From Hevea brasiliensis (taxonomy: Eukaryota; Streptophyta; Magnoliopsida; Malpighiales; Euphorbiaceae), in the NCBI RefSeq assembly GCF_030052815.1, contig NC_079505.1:10084898-10148897 (forward strand): a DNA stretch of 64,000 nt, read 5' to 3'. This document shows, one piece after another, positions 1 through 11,850 of this stretch (its first letter is position 1; each line of letters begins with the position of its first letter). The position numbers were made by a program, and so were the translations under genes. The notes below the pieces were generated by a model that saw only the letters and a program-made list of their open reading frames with translations, was not told where the DNA came from and searched no databases.

Positions 1-504
1 AATTCAAAAATGATTAATCTCTTTCTCTCATTAATAGCAGAATTATTTTATTTTTATTTTTTTTCTAATTAGAAACGAAATTTTTTCTATTTATAAAGAT
101 GGTATTCCATTTCTATTTTAAAAACAGAAAAAAAATTCATTTTATAGTCATTATTAATGACCAAATTAGAAACAAATTTTTCCACTCCTAATTCATTTTT
201 TAAGATATTCCATTTCTAATTTTTTTTAGGTGAGAGATGTGTGATGCGCATTTATTAATTCAGTGACATGCAATTTGTTCTTTATATGATTTATAAAGGC
301 TGAGTTTAACAATTTTGTCATACTTCAACATAAAAATTTTAAAAAAAAAATATGACCCATAGAGATAAAAGAAAACCACTACTACTTGCTTCAGATATCA
401 TCAGTAACATCATTTCATAGATTAATAGAAACATTAAAAAAAAAAAAAAGAAATTTGTTACTACTACTTGCTTCAGATATCAGTCAATAAACCACTCCTG
501 AGCC
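1..504. other. A+T-rich intergenic DNA, no gene seen
   Basis: Low-complexity A/T-rich sequence with homopolymer runs. A short phrase containing ACTACTACTTGCTTCAGATATCA occurs twice (near 378 and 460), a small direct repeat about 80 bp apart. No supported coding region. Confidence 0.5.
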
Positions 505-2086
505 TTAAAGGTGGCAATTTTTCTCTTGGACGGGAAATAGAAGAGGAAGAATGGAAAGAATCAATGTTGGACTTGCATTTATCATGGTCTCCTTCGTTTT
601 CCTCCAAACACTTTTTTAGACGCCCCTCACCCGTCTGCAGTGTAGCCGAGCAAGAAGTGCCACATTCGGTGCCGGAGCACCCTATCTTGTTTTATCATAT
701 CTATTGTAAACTTTTGATGTCATTTAAAACATGTATTCTATGTGTAGAATTTTTTTTTTTTATATCTTATTTCTGTGGAGACCCAGATAGAGCCTCCCTT
801 ATTTTATTAGCATCCGCGGGTTCTACTAATCACTGTTAACATGTCCATATTCATTTCACACATTCCCATATTATATTCTCATGTATCATATCATTTACAA
901 TTATTTATGAGATCTAAAAATGAAGTATTATCTATTGCATTCATATAGAAATTCATAGATAATAAATTACAAGTTTTCATTTCAATCTCAAAGTTTAATT
1001 ACAAGTCCAAAATGAAATACATCATAAACTAGTAATTACATCATGACTAAACATAATGAACCAAAATACTAGTCTATACATGGGCCCTACCAAAATACAA
1101 AAGACCAGTGAGGTGACTCTGGACAATGGCAGATCTGATCAAAGCTCACGTTGCACTCATCAGTCTTTGCCACATGCGGCACTGGGGATTGATCTCCAGT
1201 ACCTACGCGATGGAAAACCAACACGCTAAGCATAATGCTTAGTGGTGCATAATTATAATAACAATAATTTAATAATTTGAAATAATATATGCTACTCATA
1301 ATTTCTTGGTCTCTTACATTTTTATTGTTCTTTAGAAACAATTAACATTTTCGGGATCTTTTATGATTACTTATTGTATATTAAATCTTAATTAAATTTA
1401 TTTTTTTTTTATAAGTGCCCAAGAAACCTATAACAAATTATAAAAGCTTGATGCACGGTGTATCATCGTTAGACGTACCATATGTCTATCCAAGATAATG
1501 CCCTGCTGCACGAGGCCACCGTCGCACAAGACCCACTGTCAGGCTTGTAAAGCCAGAAATAAAGTAGGCACAATGGCCAGTAAGTAGGCATATAGCCTGT
1601 AGAATAATCATACCAGACATATATTGTCAGTTCATTATTTTCTCGGCAAGATCGCTATCTTAAGTACCTAATTGTTATACAAATTTATCCAACTAAATAA
1701 ATAAGTCTAGGTATACTATGGGCAATTAATTTAGCACTATTCATTGTTACTATTTTTTTTATTACTGTTCATTGATACCATTAATTTCATATAAATAGGA
1801 CATTAGTCCTAATTTACATATTCATATCATTTTTAATATTTAATTCTCCTTATGAGTATTTTAATTATCATATATAGCATTTTTCCCATGAATCTTTCTT
1901 TAGGTTCATGTTGATGTGTTATCTTTATCTAGGAATTTGACTAGGTTGGGATGTCTATTTAGTCACAATTCCTTCATTACAATTGCTCCTCTATGTTTAA
2001 ACTAGAATTTCAGTTTTTGAATCACTGAGTTTGGGGTTATAGAACTCAAGTTATGGTCAAAATACCAAAGGAATAGTATTTTGGGA

Positions 2087-2866
2087 CATTTTCTGGGTTG
2101 GCAGTTTCAGTGATCCAACTTGTGCTAACAATTTGAATTGGTTAAAGGCAAAACTGAGTTAAGTGGTCTTCATGAAAAGTGTAGCCCTATGTCTAAACTT
2201 TCCATGGGTAAAATTTTAGGTCATTTGGACCAGTATAGAGAGAGTTATGACCAAATGAACACGTACTGTTCATTTGGTCATTTTCTGGGTTGGCAGTTTC
2301 AGTGACCCAAATTGTGCTAACAATTTGAATTAGTTAAAGGCAAAAATGGGTTAAGTGGTCTTCATGAAAAGTGTAGCCCTATGTCTAAACTTTCCATGGG
2401 TAAAATTTTAGGTCATTTGGACCAGTATAGAGAGAGTTATGACCAAATGAACACGTACTGTTCATTTGATCATTTTCTGGGTTGGCAGTTTCAGTGACCC
2501 AACTTGTGCTAATAATTTGAATTTGTTAAAGGCAAAAATGGGTTAAGTGGTCTTCATGAAAAGTGTAGCCCTATGTCTAAACTTTCCATGGGTAAAATTT
2601 TAGGTCATTTGGACCAGTATAGAGAGAGTTATGACCAAATGAACACGTACTGTTTATTTGGTCATTTTCTGGGTTGGCAGTTTCAGTGACCCAAATTGTG
2701 CTAACAATTTGAATTTGTTAAAGGCAAAACTGGGTTAAGTGGTCCTCATGAAAAGTGTAGCCCTATGTCTAAACTTTCCATAGGTAAAATTTTAGGTCAT
2801 TTGGACCAGTATAGAGAGTTATGACCAAATGAACACGCACTGTTCATTTGGTCATTTTCTGGGTTG
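2087..2866. repeat. 192 bp minisatellite, four units, inside the solo LTR
   Basis: The phrase TTCTGGGTTGGCAG recurs at 2091, 2283, 2475 and 2667, spaced exactly 192 bp, with a fifth partial start at 2857 (190 bp on). Units are nearly identical and include 'gtgtagccctatgtctaaactttccat' and 'agagagttatgaccaaatgaacacgtactgtt'. The gypsy LTRs at 26829-30382 and 35320-38081 carry this segment only once (for example about 28890-29090), so the amplification is private to this copy. Confidence 0.85.
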
Positions 2867-3645
2867 GGTGCAGGGAAATCAGAATTTGGGCAGTCTTTAG
2901 CTCAAGTTTTGGACATAATTTGGGCATGGTTTCTTCATGGAAAAGGGGCTATTTTGGGTCTAGGTTCACCTCCAATTGGCCTCATACCAATTGGGTCACA
3001 CAATTTTATTTATGGCCTAAAATGTACACTGCCCTCAACAAACACAACTCAGAAAATTGACACTTCCAAAACTCAATCTCCTCCAACTTCCTTACTTCAA
3101 TTTGCATGCAATACACTTCTATAAGCAACAATCTCATCCCAATAGGTCAATTTCAACATTTTACACAAAGTCCTCAATATTTACACAAACCCTAGTTTTC
3201 AAAATTTCAAATTTACACAAACACTACACAATCAAACACCCAAACATTTCAATAATTACACATTCTCATGGAACCATTTTTCATCACTTAAAAACAATAA
3301 ACTTCAAGTTCCATTGCTGCCAAAAATTCAAGGGCTCTTTCCTCTAGATTTTCTTTTTGTTTTAATGGTATTTATGCTTAGCTAAACATGCTTTTCATGT
3401 TTAATAAAAAGAAGAAGAGGGATTAGTGCACTAACCTTACTTGAGCTTCCCAAACCTCAACTTTCTTGCTTCTTATGGGTATCTATGGCTTCCTTGTGGA
3501 GTGGGGAGTATTTTTTGTGAAAGGTGCTAAAGGTTTTGATGGGTAGAAGCTTGGAAGCTTGACAACAATGGAGGAAATGAGAGAAAGAGAGAGAGAAGAA
3601 ATGGAGGAAGAAGATGGAAGTGGGTGGGAGTTTGTCCTCTAGTGC

Positions 3646-3658
3646 CTATTTATATAAA
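3646..3658 (-). promoter_or_regulatory. LTR TATA box
   Basis: The minus strand reads TATATAAATAGG. The same box appears at 29936-29946 and 55146-55156 in the other LTR copies, each followed on the minus strand by a C/T-rich leader. It is the likely core promoter of this gypsy family. Confidence 0.5.
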
Positions 3659-4140
3659 TTTTTTTGTTTTGAATTTTCCTAAGCCTTTTCTTTTCTTTTC
3701 TTTTCTTTTCCTTTCTTTTTTCAAATTCAAATTCATAAAATTAATTTATGTTAATTATTCTATTTCCAAATTTTAATTTGACATTTAAGTCAAAATTCAC
3801 CTCTAGGGGTGAAATGACCAAAATGCCTTTCATGGTGCTCATCGGATTATTTTTATTTTTTTTATACCAATTAATAAATTCTCTAAATTTTATTTTATTT
3901 CTCAAAAATTTTCCTATATTTTCTTAACATTTATTTCTTCAATTTATGCCTCCTCACTATAGTCTAGGTGTAGTTCCAGACATTTTGACTGTTCAAACAG
4001 ACATTAGTCGTCGGGACAGTAAAATGTACAGACTACATATGGTGAGGGCGTTACATTTTTAGAGCTCTAGCTTCGTCTTCGGACGTTATCTTCTTCGTGC
4101 CATTACCTCTGACACTGATTTCTCCCTTCTTATTATCCAT

Positions 4141-6300
4141 GGCAAATTGGTAAGTGTATATAAAATCGATCACGATATCTCTATTTATAATCGTACATCA
4201 AGAATGAATTAGTGAACATTGAATATATTGGAGTCATAATATAAGAGAATTGGAAATTGATAAAATATAAATAGGTTTGAAAGTCGGAAAAATATAGATG
4301 AAGATTTACAATTATTTATTCATAAAATTTCTAGATATGGATCACACTATTGTTGGGCATGCAACAATTGTTGGTTGTTGGGTCAAATAATTAACGAGGC
4401 ATGCAAATTTTTTGGAATTTACTCGTACACTACATTTAAATTTTTACTAGATATAAGCAAGCGAAACGAGCTAAATATTTATGAAAAGTTGAGAGTCTAT
4501 TGATTTCATTTGAAATAAATCATTTGTATAAAAGAATTTAATTAAAGTTTTATATAATCATATTTAATTTTTTATTTTTTTTAAAATGAAAATTTTTTAA
4601 ATTAAAAAGAATTGAATTATTTCATTCTAAACATAAAATTGACCAAAAAAAATCAATTAAATTAAATTATTGTAAAATTATAGTGTACATAAAAATTTTG
4701 TTTCTAGAATCTAAATACAAGACAAAATACAAGATAAATGTGAACAAATATCAATTTGTATTAATTTAATTAAAAAAGAGTACAACTTCTAATGTGGAAT
4801 TTCTTCGACCAAGAAATTCAATCCTTTAACCTTTTTTTTCTTTTGGAGAGTATGATTCAAGGATTTCAAGAGCTTGTTATTAAATCGGCAGGGAAAACCT
4901 CTTTGAGTTGTTAAAGAAGGGGCTGCTAGAGTGAAAGTTCGATAGAGCTTATAGCTTATAGCTTTTGCAAAGCTTTGATGAATTGAGATTTGATTTTATC
5001 ATCTTTTGATATGATCTTTTTTAATATCAGAACACCTCTATTTGCAGTGAATTAAGGAGGAGGTGTCCCAATTACCATTTGACAAGTGTCACAATTTTAT
5101 TGATCAACTTGTTATTTTTTAATGAGTGATGCAGCATTCCTTAATTAGTTATTATTTAAATGGATTTATTTAGTAAAATTAATTTAATTTTAAAATTAAT
5201 AAATAAAATTTATATGCTCAAAAGACATGTGAAAATATATAATTGGATTTTAAAATTTTCATTCCTATAAATGTTCCGTAGAGACTTGTTTGCCATTTTA
5301 TTTATCTAATAAACATGTCTCAAAATTTTGAATTTCATTTCATTATAATATTTTTAAGAAAATTCTTAAAAATATTATTTTTATCAATTTTTTTGTCACC
5401 CTTGATGCTGCATTTGGCATCCGAAAATCACTAAAATGGAATATATTTGTATATATTTTTATTATCATTGCCTTGGATACAGCTAGATATCCACAATCCT
5501 TTAAACAGGAAGTGTTGTTTCCTATTTTTGAGTTGCTTTCTTAATCGCGAATGCTGAGATTTTGAATGTTTCTTAAACAGGAATATTGCTTTTTTTTTTT
5601 TAAATTTCTATTCAAGAAACTTACTTCTCCTTTACTTCTCTTTTTAATACAAGGACTACAAATCCAAATAGGAAATAACAAAACATTAATTCATATATTT
5701 ACATTGAACACAATTTTCATATAAATCCATCGGTTCAAAATACAAATAAATATGATTTATGTATTTAATAGATAGATTTTATCATATATCTTATATTTTA
5801 AATCTATATTAAATTGAATTTAAGTAAGAAAAATTCTCTACAAAAAATATTATTATTTGAAATTACTGAAATTTGTGCCTTACAAGAGCAGCCGAAGTAA
5901 CGAAAATTTCCTTGTCTTCTCTTGATATTTGTCCAACCAGTAGACCAATTCTCGTTTATAATTTTATTTGTGTAAACCACTCTCATACATGAACCGTAAC
6001 ATAGTCCATTGTTTTACATATACATTAATTTTTTTTATATAATTGATTTAATTAAAATTAAAATTAGAGATTTTAAAGAACTAGACGTAGATCACATTGT
6101 AGTACAATATTACCTAAAAAAATTTTAAAAGTTAAAAATTAAGTATGTGAGAAAGAGAACCTGGAAAATGAAAAATAAGTTTTAACAAGCTTTGAAAGGA
6201 GCCATTGGAGAGAAATTTTTTTTTTCATGTTAATGTGAGTAAGATCCATGATTTTGTACAAAGAGAATATGTGGTCCTTAAAAAAGCTCAATCTCAAGTG
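4141..6300. other. A+T-rich intergenic DNA, no gene recognised
   Basis: No reading frame of substance. A less A+T-rich patch at about 4790-5090 has no recognisable domain or splice structure. A short minus-strand frame at 5804-5986 shows no family signature. Confidence 0.4.
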
Positions 6301-6309
6301 TGAATTCAC

Positions 6310-6420
6310 ACTTTTTTCCAGAATTCCACATTATATACGCTCAATTTCTTTTCTTGTGTCATCTTGTTATCTAAACAGCTTAGCAATATGGAGAGCTCAA
6401 ATACTACTAACAAATAATGA
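6310..6420 (+). pseudogene. Degenerate 5' end of an ankyrin/PGG gene paralogue
   Basis: The sequence 'ttccacattatata...ctca.tttctt.tcttgtgt...cttgttatctaa.cagct' followed by an ATG at 6388-6390 parallels the leader and start of the intact-looking exon 1 copy at about 12843-12912 ('ttccacattatatattctcattttcttatcttgtg...tctaggcagct...atgg'). After the ATG the frame closes after nine codons. I infer a decayed paralogue promoter/leader. The match is short and the call is tentative. Confidence 0.35.
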
Positions 6421-6479
6421 GGAAATAATGATTGCTTTAATTTATCTACACCTTTTCAAGTGTGAACTTGTTTGACGAT

Positions 6480-9400
6480 AGTTGTTTAATTTCACTTTGA
6501 TGAGGTGCAAATGAAGAAAACACCCCATTAAAAATGACTAGGGCATTATTGGGCTTCACTAAATTAATTACTTGAGAAAGTGAGATAAAGAGTAATTTAT
6601 TCAAATTAAGGAGAAATTTTATTATAATTTAAATAATTTAATTATTTTTTACTTATTATATAAAAATCTTAAATGCTATATAAAAGTGGATGAATGTAGT
6701 ATTATTTTAAAAATTTTTTAGTTTCAAACTGAAAATAAAGAATTAAATTATAAATTTTAATAAATCTCAAAAACTAAATTTACTTAATTAAAATTTAAGT
6801 AATTCATAAAGTTAAGAAAAATATTGACTGTACTGTAATACATACTTTATCTCTCTATACAGTTTGTAGAGAGAAAACTCTCTCATTGTTCTTTGCTCTA
6901 TCCTTGCGCCTCGAGTGTTTTCTTCTGCTTGCTCAGTCGGCTATCATTTTTGTGTGCAAATCATATTTCATAAAAAAAAAAAAAAAAGTACATACATTCA
7001 TTTTGGGATCAGTCACATACGAATTTCTCTCTCATCTTCAAGGCTCATTGGTTGTTGCTCTTTATTTTGATTCACACCTATCAATAGAGAAAGGTGCCTT
7101 GTGCAGTGCTCCATTAATATTTTTACCTGACGAGCGAACATTTGTATTCATTAAAGTTTATTTAACACATTTTATTTATATAAAAAATTATAATATTCAA
7201 TTCATTAAATATGATTTACATCCGTTTAATATATTCTTTTATATAATTAATTATTAAAATTATAATTTTTATAAAAATAATGTACATTAAATAAATTTTA
7301 ATGAATGTATATTTACACTTATTAAAAAAATCGTAATGTAAAAAATTTCTTATACTAATAAGATGCATTAAATAAACCCTAACGGATGCAAAGAGTTGAT
7401 TAACTTTAATAGATGTAAATTTACACCCACTAGAAATTTGATATTTTTTAAAGTAATGAATGGCAATTTTAATTCAGCAACACCATTTTCAAGTGAGAAT
7501 CTATCAAATGAAGGGAAGTTTTGACGAGTTTAGAAAATAGCCATTGGAGAGATACTCACATTTGCAGGATTAAACGGTTTTGTTTGGTTTGAATTGAGTT
7601 TTTATTGATTTTGAATTTTTATTTGATTTAAACTCATTTGATTTAAATTAACTTATAATCTATTTTATTTGTATAAAATTTAAAATAATTATTTAATTAA
7701 ATATTAACTAAAAACCACAAAATTTGACTTATTAATTTTGTACTAAAAAGTCTGAGAATAAATCCTATATTCGGTCGGGATTATCCCTAAAATCAGATTT
7801 TGTGAAATCCGATTAAGTAATATTAACTGGTGTTTAAGAGTCAATTAAACAATTTGATTAAATATTAAAGGACATTTTTTTTGTTATTAAAGCTAAATTA
7901 ATTTATAAAATATTATATTTATTAATTTAATATTAATTTAACATACTAATATTAATTTTTTTAAATTTTATATTAATTTATGAAAGATTATTATTTACAT
8001 GAACTTAACTTTTTTTTTTCTTTATATTAGCACTAGAATAGTGAGAACTGCACAACATTACTGAATGCCAAGAATCAACAATCTTTAAAAAATGTAAAAA
8101 TATTAGACTTGAGAGGTTGAGCCCTTATTACCAAATATTTACTTCTTTTTTTTTTTTCAATAACAATTATTGACTCTTGAAGCTCAACATTTCTTTATAC
8201 ACACACAATGAAAAAAAATATCATTCATATAACTCTAGAGTTTATCAGGAATTTGTATCTATATTTTTTATTGAATTTTTCATAATAATTGAAATATTTA
8301 TTATACCCATGAGTTTTAATATATGAAAATTTATAATATATTTCTATTTGGTATTAATACATGTCCAAGGGGTAGAACTAGAAATTAATTTTTGGGAGGC
8401 CAAAACTAATTAGTCTCTAAATATTATATTATTTATTTTTAATTTATTAAGGTTTTTTTTTTATATAAAAGTTTTTTTTTTTTAATTTGACACTAAAAAA
8501 ATCCCTCTTTTCCATGTAAAAAAATATTTCTAGTTACATATTAAACTATATATGAATAAATAAAAGATGTTAAATGTTAAAGATTATAAAGAGTTAAATA
8601 ATAAAAGTGATTTTCAAAAACTTAAAAACCTATAGATACTGATATTATATTACGTTTGTATATATTAAAATAAAAAAGTATATATTTTTCTTTCAATCTA
8701 ATTTATTTATGATTAAAGTTCTAATCAATATAATGTTTTTAATTATTGAGCTAAAAAAAGTTGTTAATAATTAAAAAGTTGCAATCAATCACATATATAA
8801 TAAATTACATTTATATTATAAAGTAATTTTTTAAAATTAAATGATTTCTAGGGAAAAACTAAAAAATTAGATGAAAACACTTCCACTACTTAACTATTTT
8901 AATTTATATTGATTATCCATATATGCTAACATGTTCTTTTAAAATTTTCAAATATTATTTTAACATAAATTTTTAAGAAAAATTTATAAGTATTATAATA
9001 AATATAATATTTAATTATATATTTATAATATAAATGTTATTAATTCTGTGTTATAGTAAATTATTTATATGAATTAAAAATTTAAATTATAAATTATAAA
9101 TTAAAAGATTAACAATATGTAAAACGGGAAAAAAAGGAAAAATTTCTCTAAACAAAGCAAAAAAGAAAACGATGTGCCATCTCAACAAGTGGGTTTTTTT
9201 TTAACTCTTCTAATTATTCATTTTTAATTTAAATTATATTCATTTTAAAAAATGTTTTAAATATATTTTAATTTTAATAGATTTTAAATTAAAAATGGTA
9301 TAGATAAACAAATATGTTGTTATCAGTGATAAGTGATCTATAACGATTAATATGTAACGATAAGATAATTTGTGTCTTAGAAACAAATTTATTTGATTTT

Positions 9401-10241
9401 AAAAATATATTTAAAAATAAAAAATAATTAGTATAAACTAATAAAAGTAATTTAATTTGTCTCTAAAACTAATTTTAAGAATAAATAACATAGCTCGTAA
9501 ATATATATATAGAGACAAAATTTTAATCTCTATAAGTTATATTCACATGTCAATATATTTATTTTTAAAAGTTAAATTAATGTCAAATATAAATTTATTT
9601 TTATATTTATCACTAATTATATTTAGGGATAATAATAAATAAGACAAATGCTTATTGGTCTCTAAATAGATAAAGATAAATAAATAAATTTTTTGAGACA
9701 AATTTTAAGTTTCAATAGAGCAATTTTAGTGTAGCATGCATTATAATATATGATCTACTAGCTTTGCTGTGAATTAATTATCCCCATATTTGTCTAAACT
9801 ATCAAAGTGAATTTCTAAAAAGAGTTTGGAGTTATCTCCAAAACTTTCTCTTTGATTGCAAATGCATTCACCTATTTGATAATGTTTGTCAAAATTACTT
9901 TGACATGAAGTACTTTTTTAATACCAATCGACTTCATTAAAATTTCGACTCCTAATTGCATTATATTAAGAAGTAAGCACTCCTTTTTTTCTTAACTCTT
10001 TTATTTATGTAATTTTTTTTTTTCGATTTGAAATATACAAGATATTCCATGCCTCTTGTTTTACGATTAGATAAATGATTAATTCTTTTGAACTGAGATA
10101 TGATAATGTTAAAGTCATTTTCATAAATAGTAACTCTACTATTAATTGACTCTACTATTAATTTCTGCGTACGAATGTGCATGAAAACAGGTGCGATTAT
10201 TACTCCGTCAACTTTTCATATTTTCTTTTTCTGATCAAATC
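6480..10241. other. Long A+T-rich stretch, no gene recognised
   Basis: Mostly A/T with homopolymers. Open frames here (for example 6886-7257) are low complexity and match no family I know. A phrase 'gccattggagaga' occurs near 6200 and 7540, suggesting an old local duplication. Confidence 0.4.
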
Positions 10242-10374
10242 GGCAATTGGCCCACATCATTAAAGAGTATTTATCATGTTTAATCAGTGTAAGAAATGTA
10301 GTATGTACTATACATTCAATTTTACATCTGTCCTGAAAGAGAAAAGGCAATTGGCCCACATCATTAAAGAGTAT
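10242..10374. repeat. 29 bp direct repeat pair
   Basis: The string GGCAATTGGCCCACATCATTAAAGAGTATT starts at 10242 and again at 10346, 104 bp apart. It is too long to be chance in this A+T-rich context. It may mark the footprint of an insertion or slippage event. Confidence 0.7.
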
Positions 10375-10408
10375 TAATTATTTGTAAAAAATGCTCCCAG
10401 CCATAGGT

Positions 10409-10917
10409 TTTTTTTTTTTCTTTTTTTTAAAGCGAAGGTAATTTATTAAAATCGGGTAAGGAGTACGACCAAGACCAAAAAGCAACAACGTGATCACAAA
10501 TCAAAAGTCTCAACGGCCACGGCTAAAACACCTAGACAATAAAAGAAAGACTCTAAAATTCGCCAAATAAATAAATAAACATAAGAAATGCAGGACCAAG
10601 TATAGGAAAAGACAACTACACCAACATAAAACATATTGACTACAGTAGCCATTCTACCGGGCAACAGCAGCAAAGAAGGGAACCACCAGTATGAAAAATG
10701 AACCCAGGGAATAGTATCTTCTGGGCGATAAGATGTTGCTTGAAGTCCTTTGCTTTCCTCTGCATCAGGAACAATTACGCCTTTATTCGAAATATTCTGC
10801 ATCTCCTCTAAAACTTCAAGGAACTGATTTCTTCTGTCTAATTTCCTCTTCTGCATCTCCTCAAGTTGTGGAAGAATTCTTTGAAGTTCTTCCTTCAAAC
10901 TTCCAGTTTTGTTCTGC
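10409..10917 (-). pseudogene. MAP65-like exon fragment joined to a retroposon-like poly(A) tail
   Basis: On the minus strand a clear splice acceptor (TTATTTCAG ending at 10918) is followed by an open frame from 10917 to 10494. Its first about 40 residues (TGSLKEELQRILPQLEEMQK, then RKLDRRNQFLEVLEEMQNIS) are a coiled-coil typical of plant MAP65/PRC1 microtubule-bundling proteins. This corresponds to one internal exon, not a whole gene, and no flanking MAP65 exons are seen. Past about 10800 the frame departs from the family and becomes hydrophobic. The sequence then ends with AATAAA-like signals and a long minus-strand poly(A) (10409-10432), as in retroposed LINE 3' ends. I infer an exon captured or left behind and fused to a retroposon tail; which came first is not resolvable here. 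Confidence 0.5.
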
Positions 10918-11435
10918 CTGAAATAACACAAACTTAGAGAGTGAGAGCCCCAAGTCCTAGGTAATTGTCGTCTGTATCAAAAATTGTTGTAATCCTCCAA
11001 TCTTTACAAACTGTTTCTTTAAAAGGGAAAGAAACAAAATATCTTTTATCTTTTATCCTACATATAATGCTAGAAATTTTAATTTCAGAAAGAAAAAATG
11101 TAATCAAGCTATAAATTTCAAAAACATGAAATAAAAATATTGCCAACGTGAAAATAAGAGGAAAAGAAAAAATCTCATTCACCTTTTTTTTTTTTTTAAG
11201 TAATCCCATTCTAACTTTTTGGAAAAGTACTTCTAAATTAAGTAGAACATTTTTATTAATAAACTCTATCGGTTCAAATTTATTTATGTATATATATTGT
11301 TTAGATCAGATAGCAATAGGTATATATATATAAAATTTAGCTTAAATTAGAGACTCGAATTTGAGAACTAATACAAAAGAAATGATATATTTTTTTAAAT
11401 TAATTTTCAAAGTAACTAATATTTTAAATGTGCAG

Positions 11436-11534
11436 AATGACAATGTAGAATGAATGAAGGATGTTGGCACTGCTCAAAGACTTTCATTTGATAGTTGCAG
11501 CACTTATAGCAATAGTAACCTTTGCGGCAGCATT
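11436..11534 (+). pseudogene. Truncated PGG-domain exon remnant (ankyrin gene paralogue)
   Basis: After an acceptor 'aaatgtgcag' this segment matches exon 4 of the downstream gene (59493 onward), with internal deletion. Shared pieces are 'cttggcact', 'aaagac.tcattTg.tagttgcagcacttatagcaa.agtaac.tttgc.gca', which encodes the LVAAALIATVTFAA membrane stretch. The intron end before it ('caaagtaactaatattttaaa') is also shared. The match stops abruptly at 11534, where a copia LTR begins. The piece is a dead paralogue of the PGG module. Confidence 0.75.
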
Positions 11535-11728
11535 TGTTATGGATATAAAACATTTTTGGTTTTCATCCTGTGTAAAGATGGTACATGAATAGCTTATAAA
11601 GAGCTGTTAGTTGACAAAGATAATACAAGATAAATACAAGATAATTGTAACTATAAGATACAGCAAATATAACTTAAAATACAATCAGTTATAACAACGT
11701 GATAACAAGGAGATTTGTTATCTTAACA
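11535..11728 (-). repeat. Short copia-type LTR (194 bp)
   Basis: The segment begins TGTTATGG and ends ATCTTAACA, giving TG...CA ends with a 5 bp terminal inverted repeat TGTTA/TAACA. On the minus strand it is preceded by a purine-rich tract (CGCTGGGGG) and the C-terminal end of a copia RNase H (next entry), so it is the 3' LTR of a minus-strand copia fragment. The partner LTR was not found in the window. Confidence 0.7.
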
Positions 11729-11850
11729 CCCCCAGCGAGCTGAAGATGGCCGGGACAAGAGCTTGTCCCGATGATGACCGAAGGCCCAAAAGTTTTATCA
11801 AAATATCTGCCAGTTGATAAGCATTTGAAATAAATTTCACTTGAAGGGTT
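11729..11850 (-). pseudogene. C-terminal tail of a copia RNase H
   Basis: Reading the minus strand from about 11850, the frame gives VKFI.NAYQLADILIK followed by the purine tract and the LTR. This corresponds to the conserved copia ending '...QLADIFTKPL'. The rest of the polyprotein is absent, so this is a 3'-end fragment. Confidence 0.65.

Larger units (their letters stand above)
617..4055 (-). repeat. Solo LTR of the chromodomain gypsy family
   Basis: This block matches the gypsy LTRs at 26829-30382 and 35320 onward along most of its length: the 'acattcggtgccggagcacc' start, the 'gaaataaagtaggcacaatggccagtaag' middle part and the end 'atggtgagggcgttaca'. Its start is slightly eroded (TAGACGCC in place of TGTGACGCC). 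Both sides have TTTTT (612-616 and 4056-4060), consistent with a 5 bp target duplication, and no internal gag-pol is present. It therefore looks like a solo LTR left by LTR-LTR recombination. Orientation matches the minus-strand element at 26829-55597, and the minus-strand TATA box (3646-3658) is conserved. It differs from the other LTR copies by an internal amplification of a 192 bp unit. Confidence 0.85.
505..4140 (-). pseudogene. Small 63-codon reading frame split by a solo LTR
   Basis: On the minus strand a frame opens at an ATG at 4138-4140, runs to 4061, and resumes without a break at 611, ending at TAA 505-507. The two halves are separated only by the solo LTR at 617-4055 and its TTTTT target duplication. 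If the LTR and one copy of the duplication are ignored, the codons across the junction read A-L-K-S-V-W in one frame. The conceptual product is 63 residues: a charged N-terminal half (starts MDNKKGEISVRG) and a C-terminal half with a hydrophobic stretch (PTLILSILPLLFPV). I do not recognise the family. It could be a small membrane-anchored protein, a first exon, or a chance frame. A TATA-like TTTTATATACAC lies just upstream of the ATG on the minus strand. Confidence 0.4.

Noticed and set aside
1087..1341. 84-codon minus-strand frame
   Set aside because: Lies within the solo LTR and is not kept open in the sister LTRs.
6886..7257. 123-codon open frame
   Set aside because: Low-complexity composition, a Lys run from poly(A), no domain and no conservation within the window.
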